Source of the DNA: Telmatactis stephensoni
Taxonomy: Eukaryota > Cnidaria > Anthozoa > Actiniaria > Isophelliidae
Direction of reading: 5' to 3'
DNA length: 64,000 nt
Assembly (NCBI GenBank): GCA_029948255.1
Contig: JALIZF010001725.1
Location: 186,001 to 250,000, forward strand
Made by a program: the position numbers and the translations under genes. Numbering within the stretch: position 1 is the first letter of the stretch; each line of letters begins with the position of its first letter. Shown piece by piece: positions 1 to 11,147 of this stretch. Below the pieces are notes generated by a model. It searched no databases and was not told where the DNA came from. It was given only the letters and a program-made list of their open reading frames with translations.

Positions 1-2996
1 CACTGTTCTAAGCGACTACGAAGCTTTTGCTCTTCAAATAACGCTTTCTGGAATATAGACAAATACCGTAAAGCCTTGTCAATGTGACAACCCAACCAAC
101 AACACTTTCAATATATTGACATCTTTATTCTAAGAAATACACAAATGCCGTAAACATATGGTGAGAACAAAAAGTTCATGACTTTAGTTCTCACCACATA
201 TCGACATCTTCTGCATGTGAATCTGTTGGAGTACCGACGCTTCGGAAATGCAATATTTTTTGTTTTAGATAATACCATATTTATCACATTTAAATATCTT
301 AACCAATCTGATCCTGTACGACTCTCTGACGTCATCCATGCATCTGTACTTTAATAACACACAGTTCTTGACCAATCCAAGCGCGCGTTATAAACGCGTA
401 TTATCACATCATAGCAACAATAAACCGTATGTGGGTAATACATTTGTTACGCTACAGATTTCCAGTAATTATGTATTTATTAACCTCAATGTATTTTTCG
501 GTAATTAACTAGTTAAGCATTTTAAGTGTTGTAACCTTGACCGTTTTGATTGTAGGATTTGTGTATTGTTTTGATCCTGTGTGACGCATCCTCTCTCACT
601 ATAACCCAAACAGACCAACGTGGTTTCTGTTTGACTCCAAACGTGATGTAAACAGGAAATCAGATTTAGTTTAGTTTTTATTTAAGGACTGTCGATATTT
701 GTTACACTCGCACACTCTTTATAGGCAAGTTTGGGGTACGACTCAGTGTTAATTGGAAAGTACAGCCCTAAGTAAGGAAAGTGGTCGAGTAAGGAACTCC
801 TTCTGACAGCCACTCCGACTAAGGAACGTCTTTCTGGTTGGCCTGGCTCTATCCCGCCTTGTAGTACCAACCCTTGCTTAGCTTGTAATTAGCTCTTGTT
901 CAAAGTCTAATAAACGAGTTAACAGAGCAGGCGATTCCTTACGATGTCCCTCTCGTAACACTACATTTCTGTGGCAATATAAAATGTTAACCAACCTTTT
1001 CTTGTTCCAGTGCTATCTGTAAATTCGACGATAAATTCCTAAATTTCTGTCTGTCAGCTTCGACTTTTTGCAGCTGTTTCTCGTAGTTTGAGCACATAAC
1101 GCACGATCGACTCATCTCACTTTCGTGAGATACTTTAACCTATCGCACAAAAAAGAAATGTTTGTAAGGTAGCTGCATGATAGTTGTCACTCAAGGGAAT
1201 AGGGCGAGTGGTCGACCGAGCTTCACGTAATGACATACGACAAGATCACGCGTCACAATTCGTCGCTTCTGGTGTTCAAACGCGGAGGCTTTCCACGTTA
1301 ATGGAAAACGCAAAATGTCTCACTTTTGCGTTTTTGCAATTTCAGAGGCGGAAAAAAACAGGTCACGTTCGCGGCTTAATCCATCGACCAACATAAACAC
1401 GCTCTTGTAGATTTGACCGAGGAAATGACCACCACTCGTCCTGGATGACGATGATAAGGATGATGATGATGATGATGATGATAAGGATGATGATGATGAT
1501 GATAAGGATGATGATGATGATGATAAGGATGATGATGATGATGACACGTCACAACCAATCACAATAATGATAACAGTGATAATGTGAAATGATAACGATA
1601 AATATAACACTGGAGTGATCAAGGAGAAGAACGTTTGTCCTAAGAATCGACAAAAGCCCTAAAACACAAGCAGAGCAGTCTTGAAAGATTCACTTCTTTA
1701 CTAACCTCTTCCTGAAAGACTGTCCAATCAATCCTACCGCCTTTACTAATAGCTCTAGGTCTTGGCTCCAAGTCCAGTAACGGACTCCGTCTAATAGCCC
1801 TATCATCTTCGGTTTCATGGACGCTTATAGGTGGCGGGCTACCTGTGCTGAGATCGTCCGCAGACTTGTGCCTTGAGACATCGATATCATTAACTGTACA
1901 AAGAGGAGGTAAATCACATTGTTTTACACTTGGTTTGCTAGTGAGAAAAATGCTTCTCTGAAGATACCACACAAGTAGATCAGCCATAGATGAATATTTC
2001 TTAAAAGTATATATCGATCTGTCGATTGAATGGGCGTTGGCTACACGCGGTCAAATTAAAGGTCTAGTGTTTCGTTCCTACGCTCCTTAACACCAGAAAT
2101 GAAACGATAACTTTTTTTCTGACAGAGTGCCAAAACCACGATAGCTGTACGTCATTTAACGAACCAGGAATTAGGAGCAAGTTTTAGCTTTGCTAAGCCA
2201 AGTGTATTATTCAGAACCATCACAGACAAGAATAGAAGATTATCCCGAAAAATCCTTTCTTTGATGATATAATCTACTCATATTGAATCACTGATCATAG
2301 AAAGGGTTATTGATATGAATACTCAGGCTTGTAGAGTTTTCAGAGGGGACGCTATTTCTGAGACCAATTTCAATCAGAAACTAAACACTTCAGTGGGACC
2401 TCATTTTATTTTTACATTTCATTTAAACACACGCTTAGATTGAATTTTTAGTCTTCGATTTTTGAAACCAGAAGAAATTGCATTTTGAAATATTGCCAAA
2501 TAATGAAATGTTCCGATTGCACATCTTTTTAATTACAAAATGAACCCCCGTAGACTCTTGAAGGAGTATTTTCACCATAAAACTCCAACTGCCAGCGAAT
2601 GCATACAGCTTGTTTTGTTTTTAGTGAATTTACAGTTTGTGGTTCAGCTGCGGTTTCCTAGCAACGAGTGGTAGGTCAGCAGGTACCAGTCAGGTACTAC
2701 TAATACAACAACTTCCGTCTGTCATAATAATAACATAGCAGCAATACCTTTTGTCTGTCTGTCACAAAATATATGCAAGAATAGCTTTTGTTTGTCTCAG
2801 TCTGTCACATAATAGTAACAGCCAGTATCGTTTCTGATGCGCGAGCGATTTTATCCTGAATGTCTCACCTTCCTTTGTTAGTTTAAAGACAAAAGAAGAT
2901 TTAAACAAAAGAAGGTGAGAAGTTCGGGATAAAATCGCATGCGCACCGAAAACGATTCTCAAACTCTGAACTGGCTTATAACTTGTCTGTCTATCT

Positions 2997-3030
<34 letters not shown>

Positions 3031-6000
3031 CTGTCTGTCTACAACAAAGTAGTGATTGCTTTGCCTACCTTCTGTAAAAGGTGAGTCTGAAGCAGAATGT
3101 GATCGTTTATGTGATCGTTTAGGAGTTTCTGTGCTATCAGTTTCATCTTCTTCTTCTTCATCGTTACTGCCTTCTTTGTCTGAAGCCTCCATTGATGTCA
3201 ATGAATTTGGACATGAGAGAGCAGAGATGTCTGATATATGTGATCCTGTGTCTGTTAATGTCTGTGCAACATCAACTGCTCTCTAAAGATAAAATATACA
3301 ATTATAATACTTTTAGTAAAAGTTAATAAAATTAGTCAAATTAGTAAGTTAGTAAAGTTAATTTAATAAAATACTTTTAGTAATGTGTGCAAAGTTTCTT
3401 CAAGTGAAAATTCCATTCAATTTTTGATGCTATGGCAATATCACTGAAGAAATTTAGTTGTCATGACAACATGAAAAATTTTTATTACTACAAAACATCA
3501 ACAATTTTGTTGCCATGACAACCCAACAGAGTTGCTATGACAAAAAATAGAACAAATATGTAAGTGTTGTGAGGAAAACAGAAACTGCAGATGCTACATC
3601 AAAAATGTTGTCATGACAACAAGGTCAAATCTTGTTGCCTTGACAACATATGGCCATCAAGAGGGTACACCCACCTCTACTGAAGAAACTGGTGAGACAG
3701 TTGGTGACAAACCAATATCAATTAACTGACCAATTTGAGGTTTTCTCCTGGATTGTAAATTCTGCTGTTCTTCTTTATATTTTAGTTTTTGTTCCTTGGT
3801 AAAAATACTCCACATAAGATTGAGTTTTGATTCTTGCATTTGAAGATTGTCTAGAAATTGATCGTTTGCCATTTGCCAGGTTTTCTTGAGTTCACGGTGA
3901 GCTGTTTTCTCTTCCTCAAGAATTTTACAAACTAATGAGATGAAGAATAAAATGTCTCAGTGTCAATGTTTGATGTCCCTTTAGCATTATAGAGACTGGA
4001 GTGATTGTCTGGAAGGGAAGGGAGGAAGGAAGGAAGGATGGAAGGATGGAGAGATCCAACAAACTGACTGACTTGACTGACTGACTGACTGACTGACTGA
4101 TGGATAGATGGACAGACAGATGGACTGACTGAGGGTAGCTGTACAGTAATTGTAGCTCCAAGCAAGTAAATGATTCACAGTACTAAATACATACATGTAC
4201 AAATTTGTCAACAAAAAAGTTATCCAATGTAAATGAATGCAAAATACAAACCATTTTGAATTTCCTTTCTTAACTTGTCAGCATCCTCTTGTAAAACTCC
4301 TAGAGTGTTACAAACAGATATTTACTTTGGAATACAGATTCAGAAAATAAAAAAAGCATCATTTTATTTCCCACTCATACAAAATCTGTTCTACTACAAA
4401 ATTAATATTCTTGGGTTGCATGTGACATCATGGCAGCCATCTTGGATGAACTTCAACAAAAGATTTCTCATTAGTGTCTCTTGTTTGTTCATCCAACATG
4501 GCTATCACTCTACTGTCTTCTGAATTCCCAAAGGAATGGATGCACCCAGCAATATGTACAAATGTATAACTTTGAATCTCATATAAATTGACAGAATGTT
4601 GATAGAGAGATAGTTTATCATTCAAAATACATATGTAGCCCAAGAGGCAGCTGAATATTTGCATATCATATCAGTTATTTGTTAGGGCCAGTATCTTCTA
4701 TTCTTTTAATTTATGTATTTGGGAAATTGAAGGGTTCTCTGTGAAAATGACCTAAGTGACTTTTTGATGGATGTCCAGACATTGATTTTTGGCACAGGAA
4801 AGTTAATTGATATCATTTGAAAAAATTGAAAAAATATCAAAAAAGTCACTTAGGCTGTTTTCACAGGGAGCCCTTCATTATTGTTGCTGTTTGTAATAAA
4901 ATCAATTGAAAAACAATAATATCATTGATCATTAAATTGTCATGTGTGTAACTATAAAGCAGCACACCTTTTTGAGTGTTCAGAACAGCTACAAACATCT
5001 CTAAGTCTGTCCTTGACGAACGTTCAGAGTCTAAATATTGGGTTAATTCTTTCACCTGGGGAAATATCAATATAAACAACATTAAAGAACTCCATACGAA
5101 AGATGAAAGAGGGAAAATTATGTCCTTCACACACTTTGATACATACACATACATTTGACAAAATGAGTAGAATGACCAAATTTACAGCATTGAAATTTTC
5201 TGATCTCTGAGTAAGAAATGTGCTTTTTTTGTATTTTTATTAGCAAACACAAAGAATAAAAAAATGTGTTTAATCTCAGTTTGCAAATTTCAGATTCATC
5301 AACATCAATGTTGTTGAAATAGGTGCACAAGACACAACTCTACAGCGTGTCTAGAAAAGCAAACATGCTATAGAAACCTTTTCCTGTAGCTCTTCTACAT
5401 TTTTATTTGTAATTCCACCATCTGTTTTGGATGACTCTTTTTCCATTGTCTTTAGTTTTGCCTCCAAAGCTTGGCATTTCTCTTGTTCATCTTTTAATTT
5501 TGTTTTCGCATTGTCCAATTCCTAAGTGCAAAAATATTATTATAGGATGGACAAATCTTCTTTTTTAAATGGGACATACTTCAAAGAAAATGAACAAAAT
5601 ATGGATGGAAGAATTGGGAAAGTAGGAAGGACTGGAAGGAGGGAAGGTAGGGAAGAAGGGAAGGTAGGGAAGTAGGGAAAGAAGGAAGGAGGGACAGAAG
5701 GATAGATGGAAGGAAGGTAATTGGGAGGAGGAAAGGAAGGTAAGACAGAATGAAGGATGGATGGATGGATGGATGGAAGGAAGGAAGAGAGGGAGGGAGA
5801 AAGGAGGGAGGGAAGGAAGGAAGGAAGAGATGGAGGGATGGAGGATGGAGGGAAGCAAGGAAGGAAGGAAGCAAGGAAGAAAAGGAAGCAAGGAAGGGAT
5901 TGATAAGGGAATGTATAGAAGGACAACAGATATTAAGTTAATGAATAAAATGGACGTTTAAATGAATAAATGAATTAGGAATAACCTGTTCTAGAGGCAA

Positions 6001-9000
6001 AACAATTGCTTTCCAGGCCTCTGCATCTTCACGAGCCTAAAACCAAAACTCAAACATAAATTTTACATGCAATATGCTTTCAGATGCACCCTAACGAATG
6101 AAAATGTACTTTTTGTTTTGTTTTTTGTTGTAAACCTTTTTGTTCTACTCAACTGTCAGCCTCTTTAACATCCATCCTAAAATTTCTATTTTTTAATTTA
6201 AATAAAGATTTAACAAAATACTAACTAAAACAATGTCTAAATGTACATGCATTGAAGTGGAAACAAGCAAGTACACTTGTTACATGTACAGTAGGGTTGT
6301 GTCAGTGTATAAAGATGTGATAACAAATGAATAGAAATATGTGAGTAATGTATAAAGAATGAGAGAACATGTTATATCGGTGGATAAAGACCTGATCTTT
6401 AGACCCAACATAACATGCTCTCAAGTTCTTTATGTATAGTATAAAGAACGAGAGAGAGTGTTTTATCGGATATAAAGATCCGAGCCGTAGGCAAGTTCTT
6501 TATACGGCTTAAAAAACTCCAACACATATAAGAGTTGTTCTCTAAAAGAAAATCAAAAATATCTTCATTTATCTTGGAGAAAATCGAGGTTAAAGTTGAT
6601 GTAAATTAGGCCAAATCTTTATCAGATATAAAGACACTCGTCACGGTGGCGATTTTCATTGTGTTTGCCTTATGAATTATTAATGAGTTTTTTAAATTAC
6701 TTATCAAACGTCTAGTTGTCAATTATCATATTTGACCAGAATTTTTCACATTTGACTATTTTTGGCTTACAAAATCCAAGTTAAAGTTTATGCAAATTAA
6801 CCAAAATCTTTATCCAATATAAAGATCTACGTTATGGTAGTGATTTCCATTGTGTTTTCTAATGAATCACTAATGAGTTTGATAACACCATATAAAAAGG
6901 AAATTTGGGGTCTGGCCCCTTTGTTAGCCTCTGTCACGTTTTTTAATTGGATGAAGGGCCAAGACTTGAAATGCCTGTATTGCAACTACTCTCTTTTTTA
7001 GTGGTTTTACAGATATCCATTTATTTTAGATATATTGTTGAAGTAGATGCTAGATGACACAACTGTATGAAAAACTCAAAAATAACCACACCTACCTTTT
7101 CCATGCCTTCCTCTAAATTACTCCCATCTTTGTCCTTGGACTGGCCTGCTGATGGACTGCTACGCCGAACAACTCCTGCGACAGCATCACTCATGGCTGA
7201 CATTACTCCAGAAGCTTTGCCTTCTTTTGGCTGTAGTTCCCTCACTTGAATCTCAAGCTTTTTGTTAGCAGCAATTAACTGATGTCTTTCTAGCTCAAAC
7301 TGTTGTGCTGTAGTGACTCTGGCCTCTTGGACAGCTTCTACAAAACAGATTAAGTGAAATGCATCAGAACAATTATAGAGAGTTGCCTATTTTTTACACG
7401 CATTGTTACTTAAAGAAAATAAATCAATGAGTTCATGCAGACATATCACATTTATTTTCTCTTCTCAGTTACATTTACATCCACAGTAGATATAGTAAAC
7501 AGACAGTACAAATGCAACAATAGGTAGATGAATGGAAATTAAAATATATACAGCTATTTGCACAAACATTATTAATAACCCTTTCAAAATTATCAAACAT
7601 GGAGCAAAATGGCTCCTGGGTACACTAGTAATATTTGGATTTTCATATATTTTATCTGTGAATTTGCCACATAACTGTGTTCCTAATACCCCAAAATAGC
7701 TTCAGTTGCCATTTGAAATGTCAACGTACATGCACTTCTTTAAAATCATATAATCAACAGATTTCCCAATGTTCATTTTGGGCTCACCTTCTATGTTTTT
7801 AAAGGGTCAATGTTTGTGCCATTAGCTATACATTTTTTTAATTGATACTCCCCCAAAGGGACTTTTCCCTCCACACTAACTACCAAAGTTACATTTGATA
7901 TTGTATACACACACACTCACTCAATTCACATAGAAGGAAAAGCTGGAGAATATGGAGAACAAAATCCTGGCTCCTGCCATGACAGTGTAACAACATTATT
8001 ATCAAATAAACTCAATTCAGATATATCCTGAACCAGATACTGAGCCTGGGCTAGAGGTGAAAAACAAGTGGTGAACCACTATGCCACCTTTGCCAATACG
8101 AATTAAGATGGAACAGGAGCCAGCGCATGACCAAAGTCAAACCTCAAAGTGAAAACAGTGGCTACTTCCCTCCTCACAGCTGGTAAATTTGTACTCCTAC
8201 CGAGAAAACTGGATGAAATGAAATTTATAATTCTTACCCCTCATAATATGTTGCAGTGAAGCTATTTCTTCTTGGTATTTAGAATTTAATGCATCAGTTT
8301 CGTCTTTCTGTGAAACCTCCAGTACTGATGCTGCAGTGCGCAGTGCATCACATTCATTGACAATGGTCTTTAGATTCGACTTTGATTCTTGTAGTTCTGT
8401 GTCAAGTGACATAAGCTTTCTTTGTAGGTTATCAATATATTCTGTTGGCATGAAAACAAAAGAAAAACCATCATGAATACTCCATCACCAAAAGTTCCAA
8501 TTACATAAAGAGTAGACTATTTCTTATCTTGTAGATGTATTGATTTCCACTTCAGCATGCTATATGTCAATTTTTTGTTCAACAATGCAGTGAGATCCCT
8601 CAATGCAGACACCCTTATAAGGCAGATACTTCTTTAAAGCAGACACACAGACACATCTGCCTGTTCCTTGCCTTTTATATTATACCCTATTGCCTGCAAT
8701 ATTGAACTCCCACAATACAGACACCCCTATAATGTGGACACTTCTTTAAAGCAGAACATTTTCCAGGTCCCTGCCTTTTAAATTATACCATATTATATGT
8801 AATGAAAAATTTTCTCTAAGGTGAACACCTCTCTAAGACATACACCAAGGACCGGTCCCAAAAGTGTCCATCTAGAGTTGATTTCGTATACATGTATGTG
8901 TGTGAAATGGACTATGCCGTGCCATGCCGTGCCGTGACTGTGTCAGTGTCACGTTTTCTATAAAAATATGCAAAATTCCTGCCATAACTACCGTGACTAT

Positions 9001-10201
9001 GATGTGCTGTTTTCTCAGTCATACGAAAAATGCTCTAAGATTGACTCACTGGTAAGGTATTATTGAACAGTTAAATATGTTTGTTAGGTGAACCCAAATG
9101 TCAATCCATCATTTGGAGAATGTTATGATTTCACTGTGAGGACAAGTTTGACAGCTAGTCCAAACACACTTCTTAGTACCTTTTATACATTAAGCAGCAC
9201 TTTTAGTCTAAGATCGAAGAACCTTATCAAAGAACAGCATTCTGAGCTGTTGCTTGTAAGGCTCGAATAAGATGTGGCTTAGACTACAAAAGCTATGGTC
9301 ACCTTATACAAGGCACATCTTACAAAAGGTGTGTCCTATTTGGTCCCATACAATGGACATGTGGCACAAGTTAAATCAGTGTAAAATAATCCCAAATATA
9401 CCAAGAATCTAATCTGTTGACTATAAAGAAGTTGTCCTGGAGAAAGAGTCATTTATCTGCTTTGCATGAAGCTGTAGTTGATGTACACATTGACAAGCTG
9501 CCATTTCCAAGCAAATTAAAAATGAAAACAAAAATTTGTTCAGATATATATTTTGGATTTTTCATCTTTATGAAGAAGTAGAACACTTGGAAATTTTTGT
9601 TTAACAATATTTGACAGAATAGTCATTTGAAAAACAAAATTATTCTTTGAAGCATGACTTTCCAAATTCTTAAAATCGTAATTGAAATTAATATGATATT
9701 ACGAAAGATTTAAATGATTTTGAGGAGTGAGCTTCTTTCTCGAAAGAATGACTGTATTTCAAGTACTATCGCGAAAACTCAACACTGATTATTTCAATTA
9801 CGTACTCTGCTTGAAATAGGTAAACAAATCAACTTGATTTACCACTCGTACCAGTTGTAAACAGTCATTGAAATTCAAAGTTGAAATTTTATACTTTGGA
9901 AGTCAGTGAGGTCAAAAAGATAAATTATAATATTTCATCCAGACACCCACCTTCTTTGGACATAAAAATATCCTTAATCCTAGCTCTTTGTTTGCCGAAT
10001 TCATTCTCCGTATCCTGTTTTTCTTGAATCAGTTGCTTTTCTCTTTTTTTGAGCTCAAGAATAGTTGCCTTCAAAACTTCCACGTCTGCAATGATGCGAA
10101 AATTTAATTAATCCCCAAAGAATTAGATGATAAAATTTAAATGCGGACTACTACAAACCTTCAGGAAGATCCTGCAAAGACGTTTCGCCCTCTTCGTCCA
10201 T
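1..10201 (-). CDS. RABEP1: Rabaptin-5 homologue, 5' 13 exons (partial, runs off left edge)
   Basis: Rabaptin is a coiled-coil effector that links Rab5 and Rab4 on early endosomes and partners Rabex-5. Exons in coding order: 10201-10159, 10085-9951, 8441-8238, 7337-7096, 6036-5986, 5521-5378, 5055-4968, 4299-4252, 3931-3675, 3282-3069, 1893-1706, 1139-996 and 47 to beyond base 1. All junctions are GT/AG and keep frame, giving about 601 residues; vertebrate rabaptin-5 is about 860, so the C-terminal Rab5-binding part lies outside. Diagnostic stretches are RTDLEMFVAVLNTQK with LQEDADKLRKEI (exons 7-8), MANDQF (exon 9), and CVMCSNYEKQL (exon 12, preceding the second coiled coil). Exon 10 encodes an acidic/serine-rich linker. 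The start is the ATG at 10201 (MDEEGETSLQDLPED); no better upstream ATG was seen. Identity is from remembered family motifs and is strong; exact ends of exon 1 and exon 11 are the least certain. Confidence 0.9.
1444..1545. repeat. (GATGAT)n microsatellite with GATAAG interruptions
   Basis: Trinucleotide array in a rabaptin intron, divided into blocks by ATAAGG. His- and Ser-rich frames over it are not genes. Confidence 0.95.
2827..2955. mobile_element. Hairpin element in rabaptin intron
   Basis: Arms around GATGCGCGAGCGATTTTATC and GATAAAATCGCATGCGCACC with inner CTCACCTTC/GAAGGTGAG; arms about 45 bp. Confidence 0.75.
3001..3045. repeat. (GTCT)n microsatellite
   Basis: About ten TGTC units just downstream of the donor of the rabaptin exon 3069-3282. 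Confidence 0.93.
3457..3647. promoter_or_regulatory. Cluster of five X-box-like palindromes in a rabaptin intron
   Basis: Sites at 3457-3470 and 3607-3620 (GTTGTCATGACAAC), 3509-3522 (GTTGCCATGACAAC), 3531-3544 (GTTGCTATGACAAA) and 3634-3647 (GTTGCCTTGACAAC). All fit the RFX half-site pattern with zero to two mismatches. Could be an intronic enhancer, or simply a decayed small tandem repeat. Confidence 0.4.
4010..4140. repeat. GGAA and GACT tetranucleotide repeats
   Basis: Adjacent blocks of GGAA/GGAT and GACT units in a rabaptin intron. Confidence 0.9.
4409..4553 (+). mobile_element. TTGGGTTGCATGTGAC-type repeat, copy 1, in rabaptin intron
   Basis: 145-bp dispersed repeat with ends TTGGGTTGCAT and ATGCACCCAGCAA and the inner pair CATCTTGGATGAAC/GTTCATCCAACATGG. 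Copies also at 52736 and 54470. Confidence 0.8.
5610..5895. repeat. GGAA/GGAT degenerate tetranucleotide repeat
   Basis: Purine-rich tract of about 290 bp in a rabaptin intron; all long frames over it are artefacts. Confidence 0.95.
6350..6880. repeat. Hairpin plus diverged direct repeat in rabaptin intron
   Basis: 6350-6432 is an inverted repeat (ATAAAGAATGAGAGAACATG against CATGCTCTCAAGTTCTTTAT). 6580-6690 and 6771-6875 are diverged direct repeats of about 105 bp sharing GTTAAAGTT, AATCTTTATC and TCATTGTGTTT. Probably remains of one transposon family. Confidence 0.6.
8586..8800. repeat. Diverged tandem duplication, unit about 115 bp
   Basis: Two units share CAGACACCC-TATAA, ACTTCTTTAAAGCAGA, CCTGCCTTTTA-ATTATACC-TATT. 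They flank the left end of the MITE at 8874. Confidence 0.65.
8874..9036. mobile_element. TTTCGTATGA-type MITE, copy 1 (reverse), in rabaptin intron
   Basis: Ends AGAGTTGATTTCGTAT and TCATACGAAAAATGCTCT; the interior is built from CCGTGCCGTGCC/CACGG steps. About 163 bp. Confidence 0.78.
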
Positions 10202-11147
10202 CTTGGCCTTAAAAAAGCAAAAGAAATTTCACAGAATTTCAGTTCAGACTTCACTGTCCGCCATGTTTACCAGCTAGAGCCTCGTACACATGTCAGCTGG
10301 TACCCAGTACTCTTCATTATACTAAGGAACGCCTGGCAATTTTGATTTTACACTGCGCACTCTGCGCACTTCCTCATCAAGACTTCTCAACGATATTGCT
10401 AAAAAGAAAGAAGGAATGTTTGAAATTTAACTGTTTCAAGGCTCTCTGATAGAATAGCCGTACACCAGATATGGCATTGTATAGATTTTTCACTTCAAAA
10501 ATTATCCCCTAATCTCTTCGTGGTTGAAAGCGTAAGTGTTCAATATTTGCTTTGTCATTGTGACGTTACTAATATGTAAGCTTAACTATGAAAATAACTT
10601 GAAATTCTCAAGATGTGTGATTACAGTTTAGTCTTCGTCTGCTGCCTTGCAAATGAAGTGAAGACTTGATCATGTGTATCTGTGTGTTTATTATTTGCAG
10701 GTGTGTTTGGATTTAACCAGTACTTATTGATTTATTGCATAACTTACTCAAAACTGACAGCTAGTGTTTCGATCAATAACCACTATTTTGTATTTCAAAA
10801 ATGACGTTTGGTGTTGTACATTCAATAGGTTACTTGCAGTATTGCATAAAATGCAATCATCAGAATCATTTGTCTACTTTTTCCAATATGTTGATTCCCT
10901 GCTAGCAGAGTCTCTCTCGTTACGGTCCTGCAATGAAAATGATTTTTTTTTTCAATTGTCATTGCAGGACCGTAACGAGGGAGACTCTGCTAGCAGGGAA
11001 ATATGTTGAATGAATAAAATCCAAATATGAATCAAAAGAAAATTATTTACAAAGCGTTCTGGTAGCTGAGTGACCTACTGATGTAAAAGAGTGAAAACTA
11101 TAACTTATGGACTCATAAAATTTTCTGGTTTCAGGTAATATGGCATA
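10202..11147. promoter_or_regulatory. Divergent intergenic region between rabaptin and TANGO2 genes
   Basis: The two start codons point away from each other and are 946 bp apart, so both promoters should lie here. No convincing TATA box was seen. The TANGO2-proximal half is occupied by a hairpin element (separate entry). An acceptor-like TTTCAG lies a few bases before the TANGO2 ATG, so TANGO2 may have a non-coding first exon inside this region. Confidence 0.5.
10895..11000. mobile_element. Hairpin MITE in the rabaptin-TANGO2 promoter region
   Basis: 40-bp arms starting TTCCCTGCTAGCAGAGTCTC with one mismatch and a 25-bp AT-rich loop. It lies 148 bp before the TANGO2 start. Confidence 0.88.

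Noticed and set aside
682..870. 62-codon minus-strand frame in the last rabaptin intron
   Set aside because: Not conserved in rabaptin, and exons 996-1139 and 1-47 join in frame without it.
1320..1622. His- and Ser-rich frames
   Set aside because: Translation of the GATGAT microsatellite in a rabaptin intron.
5540..5961. Pro/Ser/Phe-rich and Lys/Glu/Gly-rich frames
   Set aside because: Translation of a GGAA/GGAT tract.
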